Shown here: positions 51,687-64,000 of the stretch, in pieces
Position numbering within the stretch: position 1 is the first letter of the stretch
How the letters are laid out: each line of letters opens with the position of its first letter
Assembly (NCBI RefSeq): GCF_017302985.1
Contig: NZ_JAFIMU010000008.1
Location: forward strand, 186,001 to 250,000
Source: Corallococcus macrosporus
GTDB taxonomy: Bacteria > Myxococcota > Myxococcia > Myxococcales > Myxococcaceae
Reading direction: 5' to 3'
DNA: 64,000 nucleotides
Notes under the pieces: model-generated
Databases searched by the model: none
The model's input: the letters and a program-made list of their open reading frames with translations, nothing else
Told to the model about the DNA's origin: nothing
Position numbers and translations under genes: made by a program

Positions 51687-52567
51687 GCGCGGGCCTCCCG
51701 GGCGCGCGGATCCACGAGCATGCGCAGGAGCTCCACGGTGAGGCTCACGACGACGAGCACGGTGGCGAAGGTGGTGGTGGACACGACGACGACGGCGACC
51801 TGCTTGTTGAGCACGGCGAGCACGTAGAGCTGGCCGAAGTAGGGCAGGCCGAAGACGCGCTCCGCGGCGAACGAGCCCGCGAGCAGCGCGGTGGCGACGG
51901 GCGTCACGGCGTCCAGGAGCGCGGGCCACACGTTGGGGAGCACGTGGCGGCGCAGCACGGTGCCCGGGTCCAGGCCCTTGCTGAGCGCGGTGCGCACGTA
52001 GTCGCGGGACAGCTCGGTCTCCAGCGCGTCGCCCACGAGCGTGCCCAGGAAGGTCCCGGGCCAGATGGCGATGACGACCGCCGCGCAGAGCTCCGGCAGC
52101 AGGTGTCCGCGCTCCACCACGGCGGGGGCCAGGAGCAGCGCGGGGATGAACACCGGCGTGCCGAACGCCACGGCGGGGAGCACATCACCGAAGACAGCGA
52201 AGCGCCCTCGCCGCCACCGGGTGCGAAGGAGCGCGAAGGCCACGGCCCAGGCCAGGGCCAGGGGCAGCGCGACCAGCCCCACGCCCACGCTGCCGGAGAG
52301 CTTCTGGAGGAGCTCATCGCCGGTGATGCCCTGCGCGCTGGTGCCCAGCCGCTCCCCGGAGAAGAGTTTCTGCCAGGGCCGCAGGAACCCGAGCGGCTCA
52401 CCGATGCCCAGGTCGCGCTGGTACGAAGCCGCCAGCTCCGGAGACACCTGCCGCTTGGCGTCGCTCTCCGTGGTGAGCGGCAGCGCGGCCATGAGGAAGT
52501 AAGAGGCCACCGCCACCACCGGCACGAGCACGAGCTGGCGCACAAGGCGCGTCGCGATGAGGCGCAT
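51683..52567 (-). CDS. ABC transporter permease, DppB/OppB-like
   Basis: 294 residues with about six membrane helices. The first helix starts at once (RLVRQLVLVPVVAVASYFLM). The cytoplasmic coupling loop DYVRTALSKGLDPGTVLRRHVLPN (over residues 190-213) carries the EAA-type motif of dipeptide permeases. A typical LPYFGQLYVLAVLN follows. Encoded between the substrate-binding lipoprotein and the DppC-like permease. The TonB/ATPase components are not in the window. Confidence 0.86.
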   Translation of the reverse strand: MRLIATRLVRQLVLVPVVAVASYFLMAALPLTTESDAKRQVSPELAASYQRDLGIGEPLGFLRPWQKLFSGERLGTSAQGITGDELLQKLSGSVGVGLVALPLALAWAVAFALLRTRWRRGRFAVFGDVLPAVAFGTPVFIPALLLAPAVVERGHLLPELCAAVVIAIWPGTFLGTLVGDALETELSRDYVRTALSKGLDPGTVLRRHVLPNVWPALLDAVTPVATALLAGSFAAERVFGLPYFGQLYVLAVLNKQVAVVVVSTTTFATVLVVVSLTVELLRMLVDPRAREARA

Positions 52568-52852
52568 GCGCTAGCGCCCCTGCCCTGAAAGCCGTGACGG
52601 AGGGATGCGCCAGTCGCTCACCGGACACGTCACCACGTTCCACGGCGCCTGCCGCAAAGGCCGTGATGAGCACGCGCGCCATGCGCCTCCGGCGAAGTAC
52701 GGCCGGACGGTTCGCATTGAGCCTTCACGCGAAGGGACTGCGCCGCGAGACGCGATGCCTCGCGACCGGGACCTCGCGCGAATGCGGCAACCGTGCGGAG
52801 CACGCAGGCAGTGCGACGTCACACTTCGCATCACGGAATCCGTGCGCATGCG
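52568..52852. other. Intergenic gap inside the ABC operon
   Basis: These 285 bp between the binding-protein stop and the permease start hold no credible gene. No clear promoter or terminator is recognised. The long spacing is unusual inside an ABC operon and may hold a second promoter for the permeases. Confidence 0.4.
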
Positions 52853-54559
52853 CTACGGCCCCTGCCCTTCCGCGCGGGCGTTGGCCGTCTCATCCGGTCC
52901 CAGCCGCAACGCGCGCAGTGCGAGGAAGTTGAACGGATCCACGTCCAGACCGTGCAGCCGGGCCCGCGCTCGGAAGTAGCGGTCCGGGTGGTACAGCGGC
53001 GCGATGACGGCCTGCTCCCCCACCAGCACCTCCTGCGCCTTCGCGTACAGCTCGCGCGCATGCGCCGGATCCGGGTCGCCGTCCGCCGCCTCCAGCAACT
53101 GCTCGAAGCGGCGCATCGGTTCGCCACCGGCCTGCGTCTCCCAGCCGGTCTGGTGGTTGCCCTGGCGTTCGAACAGCGTGAAGAACGTGTTCGGGTGCGC
53201 GTAGTCCGCGCCCAGCCGCCGCAGCTGCAGGTCATACGCGCGCGGCCCCTGCGGCGTCCTGCGCGCCACCTCCGCGGAGAAGTCCGAGCGCGAATCCACC
53301 ACCACCTGCACGCCCACCTTCGCCAGCTGCGCCGCGATGCGCTCCGCCAGCGCCTCCTCCGGCACGAACGAGTCCCCCGCCTTCACCACCAGCCGCAGCG
53401 GCCGGTCCAGCCCCTTCGCCCCCGCCAGCTCCGCCTTCGCCCGCTCCGGCTCGTAGCGAGGCAGCCGCGCCGCCTGCTCCGGCGTCGCCGCGTCCGGCAG
53501 CTCCGGAGGCAGCAGCACGTTCGTCGCGCGCGCCGCCGGCAACAACCCAGCGAGCAGCGCGTCCCGATCCAGCGCCCGAGCCAGCGCCCGGCGCACCTCC
53601 GGCCGGTCCAACGGCGGACGCTCCGTGTTGAAGGCCAGGAAGTACGTGGACAACAGCGGCTCGCGCTTCAGGTCCGCGGCCCGCATCCCGCGCAGCGCCG
53701 CCGCGCTGTCCACGAACACGAAGTCCACCCGGCCCCGCTCATAGAGCGCCGGGCCGATCTCCGACTTCATCAGCGTCAGCACCGGCGCCGGCGTCTCCCC
53801 CGGCCCCAGCGGTGGAGGGAACGCGCTGCGTGGGTTGTAGACCAGCCGCACGCGCTCACCCGCGCGGTCCCATCGCTCCACGCGGTAAGGCCCCACCGCC
53901 AGCGGACGCCCGTCACGAGGCCGGTCGAAGTAGTCGCGCACCGCCTCGTCCGACTTGCCCTCCAGGTCCGCCGACGGCGCGGGAAAGAACAGGTACACGT
54001 TCGCGAGCCGCGCCAGGAAGTAGCTCCGGGGCCGCTCCAACGTCACCCGCAGCGTCCGAGCATCCACCGCCTCCACGCCCACGCGCGCCAGCGCCGCCTT
54101 CACCTCCGCCTCCGGCGCCCCGCGCTCCAGCAACGCGAGCACCTCCTCCGCTCCCTGGAGGTCCGCCATCTCGCCACGCTCGCGCCCCAGCAACGCCCGG
54201 TGCCACCCGAAGACGAAGTCGCGCGCCGTCACGGGCGAACCGTCCGACCACGTCACGCCGGGCTTGAGGTGGAAGGTGTAGACCTCGTGCCCGGCCGCGT
54301 CCGCCTCGCGCTCCCAGCGTTCCGCCAGGCCCGGCTGGACGGAGTGGTCCGCGCCCAGCGTGGTGAGCCCCTTTTGCGTGGCCAGCATCACCGGGTAGTT
54401 CACCCAGCTCTGCGGATCCGAGTGGCTCCAGTCGAGCGTGGTGGGCATCGCGGGCACCACCACCTTCACGCCCGGCTCGGGCTGGAAGCCGCAGGGCCCG
54501 CAGGCCGCGGCCATCACCAGCACCAGGGAGTAGGACAGGATTCGCGCGCGGGGAGCCAC
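52853..54559 (-). CDS. ABC transporter substrate-binding lipoprotein, peptide/nickel family (SBP_bac_5)
   Basis: 568 residues. Lipoprotein signal [13 protein letters not shown] (Cys near residue 20). Family features include [49 protein letters not shown] (over 85-110), [14 protein letters not shown] with [13 protein letters not shown], and the C-terminal PLYHPDRYF. It should bind oligopeptides or a similar solute in the periplasm and deliver it to the two permeases downstream. Starts opposite no conflicting gene; lon lies 120 bp upstream, so it may be partly co-transcribed. Confidence 0.9.
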   Translation of the reverse strand: MAPRARILSYSLVLVMAAACGPCGFQPEPGVKVVVPAMPTTLDWSHSDPQSWVNYPVMLATQKGLTTLGADHSVQPGLAERWEREADAAGHEVYTFHLKPGVTWSDGSPVTARDFVFGWHRALLGRERGEMADLQGAEEVLALLERGAPEAEVKAALARVGVEAVDARTLRVTLERPRSYFLARLANVYLFFPAPSADLEGKSDEAVRDYFDRPRDGRPLAVGPYRVERWDRAGERVRLVYNPRSAFPPPLGPGETPAPVLTLMKSEIGPALYERGRVDFVFVDSAAALRGMRAADLKREPLLSTYFLAFNTERPPLDRPEVRRALARALDRDALLAGLLPAARATNVLLPPELPDAATPEQAARLPRYEPERAKAELAGAKGLDRPLRLVVKAGDSFVPEEALAERIAAQLAKVGVQVVVDSRSDFSAEVARRTPQGPRAYDLQLRRLGADYAHPNTFFTLFERQGNHQTGWETQAGGEPMRRFEQLLEAADGDPDPAHARELYAKAQEVLVGEQAVIAPLYHPDRYFRARARLHGLDVDPFNFLALRALRLGPDETANARAEGQGP

Positions 54560-54681
54560 CGTCCGCGTTGTACCCCGACCGGCGCCGGAAAAGAGAGAAG
54601 CCAGGAGACCGGCGACTCCTGGTCGGCCGGCATCCTGGCTTCGTCACTGCCCGGCCCCCTCAAGGGGCCGAAGGCTCAACC

Positions 54682-57135
<2,454 letters not shown>

Positions 57136-57151
57136 GTATCCGCCACCCGCT

Positions 57152-57291
57152 GGCCTGCCAGACAGGCAGGCCCTTCAAGAGTTGCCCACATGCCGCCCAA
57201 GCGCGCATGCAGGGTGAAACACCGCTCTATAACACGCCGGTCGCAGGCCCCGTTCCCGTCACAAGATTGGGGGCCTGCCCCCTGCCATCAA
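57152..57291 (-). promoter_or_regulatory. lon upstream region: inverted repeat and heat-shock-like promoter words
   Basis: On the minus strand TTGATG (57286-57291), 13 bp, then CCCCAAT (57266-57272) resembles the sigma-32 pattern (CTTGAA, 13-15 bp, CCCCAT-T). Nearer the gene, GGCCTGCC (57152-57159), AGACA, GGCAGGCC (57165-57172) is a perfect 8-bp inverted repeat ending 17 bp before the ATG, with CTTGAA directly upstream of it. It could be an operator, a transcript hairpin or a thermosensor. Matches were made by eye only. Confidence 0.45.
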
Positions 57292-57329
57292 GGGAACACC
57301 GGGAGGCAGGACTGTGTCCTGCCCCGATT

Positions 57330-59540
57330 CTAACGGCTCTCGGCCGCTACCCCTGCATCCGGCCGTGCCACGCCCAGGACCTGGAAGAGGAAGGCGTACA
57401 TGTCGACGCTGGACTCGATGGCCTTGGCCACCTGGTCCGCCCCTCCGTGGCCCGCGTTGGCCTCAATGCGTAGCAACGTGGGCGCCGCATTGCCCTTCGC
57501 GTTCTGCACCGCCGCCACGAACTTGCGCGCGTGCATGGGGTCCACGCGGTCGTCGTGGTCGGAGCTCATCATCAGGAGCGCCGGGTACTGCACGTCCTGC
57601 CGCACGTGGTGGTAGGGCGAATAGGCGTACAGGGTCTTGAACTGCCCGGCGTCCTCCGCCGACCCGTACTCCGGCACCCACGTCCGCCCGCTGCCGAACA
57701 GGTGGAAGCGAACCATGTCCAGGAGCGGCACGCCGCACACCACCGCGCCGTACAGCTCCGGGCGCTGCGTCATGGCCGCGCCCACCAGGAGGCCGCCGTT
57801 GCTGCCGCCGTAGATGGCCAGCTTCTTGGCTTGAGTGTACTTCTCCTTCGCCAGGTACTCGGCCGCGCCGGCGAAGTCGTCGAAGACGTTCTGCTTGTTC
57901 GCGCCCTTGCCCGCCTCGTGCCACGCGGTGCCGTACTCACCGCCGCCGCGCAGGTTGGCCACCGCGTAGACGCCGCCCGCGTCCAGCCAGGGCAGGATGC
58001 TCGCGCGGAAGGAGGGCTGCATGCTGACGAGGAAGCCGCCGTACCCGTACAGGAGCGTGGGCGCGGAGCCGTCCTTCTTCAGGCCCTTCTTGTACACGAG
58101 GAACATGGGCACCTTCGTGCCGTCCTTCGACGTGTAGAAGACCTGCTCCGTGGTGTACGCGTCCGGGTCCATGGGCACTTCCACCTTCGCCCACAGGTCC
58201 ACCTTCCCGCTCTTCACGGACGTCCGGTACACCTGCCGGGGCGTGGTGAAGGAGCTGTAGGAGAAGTAGGCGTCGTCCTGGTCCTCCAGGCCCGTCAGGT
58301 TGCTGGCGGCGCCCACGCCCGGCAGCTGCACGGTGCGCACCGGCTTGCCCTCCAGCGTGGTGATGCGCAGCTCCGTCGTCACGTCCTTGAGGTACTCCAG
58401 CGCCAGGTGGCCGCCCACCAGCGACACGCTCTCCAGCGTCGCCTTGGGGTCCTCGGGCACCAGCTCCTTCCAGTTCGCGCGCTCGGTCTTCTTCGGGTCC
58501 ACGGCGAAGATGCGCTGGCGCGGGGCGCCCTCGTCGGTGACGACGTAGAAGCGGTCCTTCCAGGCGAGGACGTTGTACTTGGCGCCCTTGCCCTTCACGA
58601 GCAGCCGCCAGTCCTTCTCCGCCGGGTGCTTCCAGTAGACGTCGTTCTCGCTCCAGCCGCGCAGGATGGACGCGAAGAGGTACTTGCCGTCGCGGGACAG
58701 GTCGCCCTGGAGGAACGTGGTGGGGTCGCCCGTGCGCTCGTGCACGACGACGTCCTTCTTCGGGTCCTCGCCCAGCTTGTGGAACTTGAGCGTGGTGTAG
58801 CCCGGGCGCGCGTCCACCGGGATGGAGGGGTCCGTGGGCAGCCACTCGTAGTAGAAGCCCTTGCCGTCCGGGGTCCAGTTCGTGTTGGCGTACTTCGCGC
58901 CCTCAATCACGTCGACCTTGGACCACTCGCCGGTGTCCACGTCGATGACGTGCAGGGTGGCCTCGTCCGCGGCGTTGGGGCGCACCGGGAAGGCCACGCG
59001 CTTGCCGTCCCACGACGGCACCCAGCGGCCCAGGGACACCGGGGCCGCCTTGCTCATCTCGTTCGGGTCCAGCAGCACCTTCTCCTGTCCGGACTCGCCG
59101 TCCTTCCAGTAGACGATGGCCTTCTCCTTGTCCTTGTGGGTCCGCATGTAGAAGAAGCGGTTGCCCCGGCGGAACGGCGCCGTCACCGAGTCCACGTAGA
59201 ACAGCTCCGTGAAGCGCTTCGCCAGCGCGTCGCGGCCCGGCATCTTCGCCAGCGCGTCACGGGTGAAGCCGTCCTGCGTCTTCATCCAGGCCTGGACCTC
59301 CGGGGCCTTCTCGTCCTCCAGCCAGCGGTACGGGTCCGCCACCTGCTGGCCGTGCAGCGTGTCCACCACCGCTTCGGAACGGGTCGCCGGGTAGGCCATG
59401 CGGGAAGGGCCCTCCCGGGCCGGAGCGCTGTCGCCCTTCGTGTGGGAAGACGCGGAGGCAGGGGCCTCTTCGCGCGTGGCTTCCTTCGTCGAGGTGCAGG
59501 CCACGAGCGACAGCAGGGCAGGCATGAGGAGCTTTCTCAT
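57330..59540 (-). CDS. Prolyl oligopeptidase family lipoprotein (S9A)
   Basis: 736 residues with a lipoprotein signal (LLMPALLSLVAC). The N-terminal beta-propeller has the family start PATRSEAVVDTLHGQQVADPYRWLED (over about 45-70). The C-terminal alpha/beta-hydrolase has GGGEYGTAWHEAG, the nucleophile in YGGSNGGLLVGA, the acid in SSDHDDRVDPMHARKF and the histidine in NAGHGGADQV. It cleaves short peptides after proline, here probably in the periplasm or outer membrane. Its place between clpX and lon is unusual for this conserved proteolysis cluster. Start at the ATG 59540 with no obvious ribosome site. Confidence 0.92.
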   Translation of the reverse strand: MRKLLMPALLSLVACTSTKEATREEAPASASSHTKGDSAPAREGPSRMAYPATRSEAVVDTLHGQQVADPYRWLEDEKAPEVQAWMKTQDGFTRDALAKMPGRDALAKRFTELFYVDSVTAPFRRGNRFFYMRTHKDKEKAIVYWKDGESGQEKVLLDPNEMSKAAPVSLGRWVPSWDGKRVAFPVRPNAADEATLHVIDVDTGEWSKVDVIEGAKYANTNWTPDGKGFYYEWLPTDPSIPVDARPGYTTLKFHKLGEDPKKDVVVHERTGDPTTFLQGDLSRDGKYLFASILRGWSENDVYWKHPAEKDWRLLVKGKGAKYNVLAWKDRFYVVTDEGAPRQRIFAVDPKKTERANWKELVPEDPKATLESVSLVGGHLALEYLKDVTTELRITTLEGKPVRTVQLPGVGAASNLTGLEDQDDAYFSYSSFTTPRQVYRTSVKSGKVDLWAKVEVPMDPDAYTTEQVFYTSKDGTKVPMFLVYKKGLKKDGSAPTLLYGYGGFLVSMQPSFRASILPWLDAGGVYAVANLRGGGEYGTAWHEAGKGANKQNVFDDFAGAAEYLAKEKYTQAKKLAIYGGSNGGLLVGAAMTQRPELYGAVVCGVPLLDMVRFHLFGSGRTWVPEYGSAEDAGQFKTLYAYSPYHHVRQDVQYPALLMMSSDHDDRVDPMHARKFVAAVQNAKGNAAPTLLRIEANAGHGGADQVAKAIESSVDMYAFLFQVLGVARPDAGVAAESR

Positions 59541-59705
59541 GGGGGACAGCAGATACAAGAAGCCCCCGTTCCCAGCCCGGAAAAAGTGCGCCCCGCCTCC
59601 CCCGCCTGGACGCCCTGGAAAGACACAGGGCGCGCCCCGGTCAAGACCGTGACGCGCCCCGTCATCCTCTTCAGGCCCTTGCGAGCCCCTAGGGGATGCC
59701 TTCGC

Positions 59706-60989
<1,284 letters not shown>

Positions 60990-61224
60990 GAAATCCCTCG
61001 CTGCGCCTGAAAGGCCCCAACCCGCTTCGCGTCCGGTCCCCTGCCCCTGCGTCCAATCTAGTCAGCCCCCATCCGGAACGTCCACGCACCTTCCGGGTAC
61101 TTAACAAGGGGAAAATGCCGGTGACGGGAGAAACGAGAAGGCCGGAGGCGCGGGAGAAGATTCCCAGCACCCCCGGCCGCCGGCCGGGTGGTTGTCACCC
61201 CGGCACGTTCGGATGTCGGTGTGT

Positions 61225-61845
61225 CTACTTCTTCTCTTCCGGCTTCACGCCCACGACCTTCCGCGGGTCCTGGATGGCGTCGAGGATGCCGTACGCCTTC
61301 GCCTCCGCGGCGCCCATGAAGTAGTCGCGGTCCGTGTCCTTCTCCACGCGCTCGATCGTCTGGCCGGTGTGCTTGACGATGAGCTCGTTGAGCTTCGCCT
61401 TCATCCGGAGGATTTCGCGGGCCTGGATTTCGATGTCCGTCGCCTGACCGCGCGCGCCGCCGAGCGGCTGGTGGATCATGATGCGGCTGGAGGGCAGCGA
61501 GTAGCGCTTGCCCTTCGCGCCGGCGAGCAGCAGCACGGCGCCCATGGAGGCCGCCTGCCCCACGCAGATGGTGGAGACAGGCGCCTTGACGTACTGCATC
61601 GTGTCGTAGATGGCGAGGCCCGCCGTCACCGACCCGCCGGGCGAGTTGATGTAGAGGTTGATGTCCTTGTCCGGGTCCTCGGACTCCAGGAACAGGAGCT
61701 GGGCGACGATGGCGTTGGCCACGTCATCGTCGATCTCCGTTCCTAGCATGACGATGCGGTCCTTCAGGAGCCGGCTGTAGATGTCGTACGAGCGCTCACC
61801 CCGGTGGGTCTGCTCGATGACGTAGGGGACGGGCATGAAGGGCAT
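61225..61845 (-). CDS. clpP: ATP-dependent Clp protease proteolytic subunit ClpP
   Basis: 206 residues. Catalytic serine in [14 protein letters not shown] (about residue 100), histidine in [10 protein letters not shown] (about 125) and Asp near 175. The N-terminal [18 protein letters not shown] gives the axial pore region. It forms the 14-mer protease core partnered with ClpX. It follows the trigger factor gene after about 50 bp in the usual tig-clpP-clpX order. Confidence 0.96.
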   Translation of the reverse strand: MPFMPVPYVIEQTHRGERSYDIYSRLLKDRIVMLGTEIDDDVANAIVAQLLFLESEDPDKDINLYINSPGGSVTAGLAIYDTMQYVKAPVSTICVGQAASMGAVLLLAGAKGKRYSLPSSRIMIHQPLGGARGQATDIEIQAREILRMKAKLNELIVKHTGQTIERVEKDTDRDYFMGAAEAKAYGILDAIQDPRKVVGVKPEEKK

Positions 61846-61893
61846 GTCGGATGGACCTCTAGAAGGGACTTACGAAGACTTGAAGGAAAAGCC

Positions 61894-63171
61894 TCAAGAA
61901 TACTTCGCCCGGCCCTTGAGGAATTCAATCGTCTTTTCCTCGCGAAGTCGCAGAGACAACCCAAGGCGCTCGTCCGGGCCCTTGAAGTACTTCTTCACCT
62001 GGGCGACCGGCTGGTTGGCCTCGATGGCGAGGTCCTCGATGCGCTTCTCCACCTCTTCGTCGGACGCCTGGATGTTCTGCTGCTGGGCGATGGCCTCGAA
62101 CAGCAGCGTGCCCTTCACCTCCAGGGTGGCCTTCTCCCGCATCTCGTCGCGCAGGCGGTTGAAGTCCAGGCCCAGCTGGCGCGGGTCGATGCCCTGACGC
62201 TGCATCTGGCGGAAGGCGCCCTCCATCATGGAGTCGATGGCGCGCTCCACCATGGCGCGGGGCACGTCGAACGGGTTCTTCTCCAGCAGCGCCTTGATGA
62301 GCGCGTCGCGCTCGTCCACGGTGGCCTGGTTCTTCTTGGCCTTCTCCAGGTCCGAGCGGACCTTGGCGCGCAGCTCGTCCACCGTCTGCGCGACGCCCGT
62401 CTCCTTGGCGAAGTCGTCGTTGAGCTCCGGCACCACCGGCTTCTTCAGCTCCTTGACGGTGATGTGGAAGACGGCCGTCTTCCCGCGGACCTCTTCGGCC
62501 TGGTAGTCCTGGGCGAAGGTGTACTCGACGTCCTTGGACTCGCCGACCTTCACGCCCGCCAGCTGCGGGATGTTGCCCTGGATGAGGTCGCCATCCTGCA
62601 CGCGCACGCCAATGCCGTCCGCCTTGCTGCCGGGGAACGCATTGCCGTCCACCTTCGCCTCGAAGTCGATGGTAACCTGGTCACCCTGCGCCGCGGCGTC
62701 GCGGTCGGTGACGGGCTCGATGCGGCCCATGTTCTGGCGCATCTGCTCAATCTGCTGGTTCACGGCGTCGTCGGCGACGGCGGTGTCCACCTTGGTGAGG
62801 GCCAGGCCCTCGAAGTCCTTGGCCTCCACCTTCGGCTTCACCTCCACGCGCGCCTCGAAGCTGAAGGGGGCGCCGGGCTTGAGGCCGGAGTTGGTCACCT
62901 GGGGGGAGGCGACGGCCTCCACCTTGTGCTCGCGCACGGCATCCAGGTAGGCGCGCTGGACGACGCGCTGGATGACGTCGTCCTCCACCTGCTCGCGGTA
63001 CTTCTGCTCGAGGATGCGGCGGGGGACCTTGCCCTGGCGGAAGCCGGGCAGGCGCACCTGACCGCTGAGCGCGGCGTACGCGCGGTTGAGCTCCTCAGCA
63101 ACGCGGGCGTTGTCGACCTCGATGGAGAGCTTCTTCTCGATGGGAGAGAGCTCTTCGACCTGGACCTTCAT
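61894..63171 (-). CDS. tig: Trigger factor, ribosome-associated chaperone
   Basis: 425 residues. The ribosome-binding domain has [13 protein letters not shown] (about 42-54), the usual GFRxGKxP. A peptidyl-prolyl isomerase domain is near 150-240 ([29 protein letters not shown]), and the long C-terminal helical arms follow. It binds nascent chains at the exit tunnel. I chose the ATG at 63171 (MKVQVEEL) over 63195, since conserved sequence begins there. First gene of the proteostasis operon. Confidence 0.95.
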   Translation of the reverse strand: MKVQVEELSPIEKKLSIEVDNARVAEELNRAYAALSGQVRLPGFRQGKVPRRILEQKYREQVEDDVIQRVVQRAYLDAVREHKVEAVASPQVTNSGLKPGAPFSFEARVEVKPKVEAKDFEGLALTKVDTAVADDAVNQQIEQMRQNMGRIEPVTDRDAAAQGDQVTIDFEAKVDGNAFPGSKADGIGVRVQDGDLIQGNIPQLAGVKVGESKDVEYTFAQDYQAEEVRGKTAVFHITVKELKKPVVPELNDDFAKETGVAQTVDELRAKVRSDLEKAKKNQATVDERDALIKALLEKNPFDVPRAMVERAIDSMMEGAFRQMQRQGIDPRQLGLDFNRLRDEMREKATLEVKGTLLFEAIAQQQNIQASDEEVEKRIEDLAIEANQPVAQVKKYFKGPDERLGLSLRLREEKTIEFLKGRAKYS

Positions 63172-63275
63172 GCGGGCCTCGCTCGCCGCCTCCACGGGCC
63201 TTCGCGTCCCGGGGCGGCAACCGGAAAGTGGGACGTGCGGCTTTAGGGGATAGGCACGAACGGGTCAACGCGAAA

Positions 63276-63357
63276 TGGGCGAGGAGGGACTCGAACCCTC
63301 ACACCTTGCGGTACCAGATCCTAAGTCTGGCGCGTCTACCAGTTTCGCCACCCGCCC
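63276..63357 (-). tRNA. tRNA-Leu (anticodon UAG)
   Basis: 82 nt. Acceptor GGGCGGG pairs with CTCGCCC (one G-U), the D arm is GCG...CGC, and the anticodon stem CCAGA/TCTGG holds the loop CTTAGGA. A long variable arm (class II) follows, and the T arm is GAGGG/CCCTC around TTCGAGT. The discriminator is A; CCA is not encoded. Confidence 0.93.
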
Positions 63358-63444
63358 GACGCGTCGCGCGACCGCCGTCCTACTCCGAAACGTCCGTGGA
63401 CGACAGGGGCTTTCCCACCCACGCCCGTGGGCCAGGGGGATGCC

Positions 63445-63486
63445 GGAAAAGACACAGGGCCCCTTCCGTTTCCAGAAGGGGCCCTG
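63445..63486 (-). terminator. Rho-independent terminator after tRNA-Lys
   Basis: A perfect 12-bp stem (CAGGGCCCCTTC at 63455-63466 with GAAGGGGCCCTG at 63475-63486, 8-nt loop). On the minus strand it is followed by TGTCTTTTCC. It lies between the two tRNA genes, so they may be separate transcripts. Confidence 0.7.
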
Positions 63487-63490
63487 CGAG

Positions 63491-63563
63491 TGAGAGCGGA
63501 GGGAATCGAACCCACAACCTATGGATTAAGAGTCCATTGCTCTGCCAATTGAGCTACGCTCCC
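63491..63563 (-). tRNA. tRNA-Lys (anticodon CUU)
   Basis: 73 nt. Acceptor GGGAGCG with CGCTCTC (one G-U), anticodon stem ATGGA/TCCAT with the loop CTCTTAA, and a T arm with GTTCGATT and one mismatched pair in its stem. Discriminator A, no encoded CCA. Confidence 0.92.
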
Positions 63564-63861
63564 GGCTTTGCGTTCGGCCGCGTTGGCTGCGCGACGTCCG
63601 AGGTGGCGCGGTGAATACCGGGCGCCGCCCGCCCTGTCAAAACGTTTTTGCACCCTCCTGCCATTCTCCGCGTCGGAACCGGATGCCCGGCGTGCGGCCG
63701 ACCATCCAGGGCCCCCGGAAGCGATGCGAAGGGTCGGCCCGGCTCGCATGTTGATCCATGCCCCTTTTTCGCGCTGCAGGCCTGTAGCAGGGCCCGGAGC
63801 GCGTCGAGGGAAGCAACCAGGTGGGCGGGCGAGGGTCGTCCGTCCTTATCGGAGAGCGTGG
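63564..63861. other. Intergenic region between tRNA-Lys and the RecT/Bet-like gene
   Basis: About 300 bp without a credible gene. It presumably holds the tRNA-Lys promoter (minus strand) and the promoter of the gene at 63862 (plus strand). A short AT-rich word (AAAACGTTTTTGCA) is seen near 63640. No attachment-site copy of the tRNA ends was seen. Confidence 0.5.
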
Positions 63862-64000
63862 ATGCGGGACATGAGCGTGATCGAAGCGAATGGGAAGGCG
63901 GACGGAACGACGTCGCCGCAGGGTGCGGCCTGGAACCGCGAGCGGGTGGAGCTGGTGAAGCGGACCATCTGCCCCCGGGGCATCAGCGAGGACGAGTTCG
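63862..64000 (+). CDS. RecT/Bet-like recombination protein, N-terminal part (cut by window edge)
   Basis: 46 codons are visible. The ATG at 63862 has GGAGAG five bases before it; an alternative ATG is at 63871. After a Gly/Thr/Ser-rich start the text reads NRERVELVKRTICPRGISED, which resembles the opening of RecT/Bet single-strand annealing proteins (a phrase such as ...ELIKRTI...). This is a short piece, so the call is tentative. It could begin an integrated element beside the tRNA genes. Confidence 0.4.
   Translation, partial: MRDMSVIEANGKADGTTSPQGAAWNRERVELVKRTICPRGISEDEF

Noticed and set aside
59611-59632. CGCCCTG...CAGGGCG inverted repeat after clpX as a terminator
   Set aside because: The stem is only 7 bp and no adjacent T-run exists on the minus strand.

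Overview
This is a GC-rich chromosomal segment of a myxobacterium, most likely from the Myxococcus/Corallococcus/Pyxidicoccus group. The evidence is a Lon protease that looks close to my memory of Myxococcus xanthus LonV, a MYXO-CTERM sorting tail on a secreted beta-helix protein, lipoproteins with MopE-like metal-binding motifs, and very strong GC bias. That bias gives long meaningless open frames opposite most genes.

Layout. 1-3515: end of a lipoprotein gene, an RluA-type pseudouridine synthase and an MFS exporter. 3520-12858 (minus strand): an accessory operon. It holds a complete LysW-type amino-group carrier protein (AmCP) set (lysW, lysX, lysZ, lysY, lysK), a transketolase split into two genes, an SDR, a PAPS sulfotransferase and an HK97-fold shell protein that reads as a natural-product (Family 3) encapsulin. 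13058-38076: a divergently transcribed assembly line. It has a free-standing adenylating enzyme, two free-standing carrier proteins plus the relic of a third, two NRPS giants of 2972 and 3231 residues that share a nearly identical 3.3-kb 5' part, and an opposite-strand KS-AT-ACP-TE polyketide synthase. 38174-50808: mixed housekeeping and accessory genes (gpmA, DUF4476, beta-helix protein, di-heme peroxidase, 2Fe-2S protein, acyltransferase, DTW enzyme, rsmE, DUF2914, glutaredoxin, bolA, algH, response regulator). 50874-54559: peptide-type ABC importer parts. 54682-63171: proteostasis cluster tig-clpP-clpX-prolyl oligopeptidase-lon. 63276-63563: tRNA-Leu and tRNA-Lys. 63862-64000: start of a RecT/Bet-like gene.

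Proposed joint function (inference). Glutamate, or a close relative, is attached to the C-terminal Glu of LysW by LysX. It is phosphorylated by LysZ and reduced to the semialdehyde by LysY. The split transketolase extends it by a C2 ketol unit, the SDR may modify it, and LysK releases it. This parallels AmCP-dependent building of a dihydroxy-diamino-heptanoic acid in the Streptomyces vazabitide pathway. The unusual amino acid would feed the adjacent NRPS/PKS line, with the sulfotransferase tailoring the product. The encapsulin-like shell, encoded between lysY and the sulfotransferase, may compartmentalise some of these steps. The pairing of a protein nanocompartment with carrier-protein amino-acid chemistry and an NRPS/PKS line is the most interesting feature of the window.

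The assembly line shows recent and continuing rearrangement. There is a 3.3-kb direct repeat, a 66-bp in-frame repeat present three times in one NRPS and twice in the other, a 407-bp internal duplication, a truncated adenylation domain in NRPS 1, a motif-degenerate one in NRPS 2, and a chimeric carrier-protein pseudogene.
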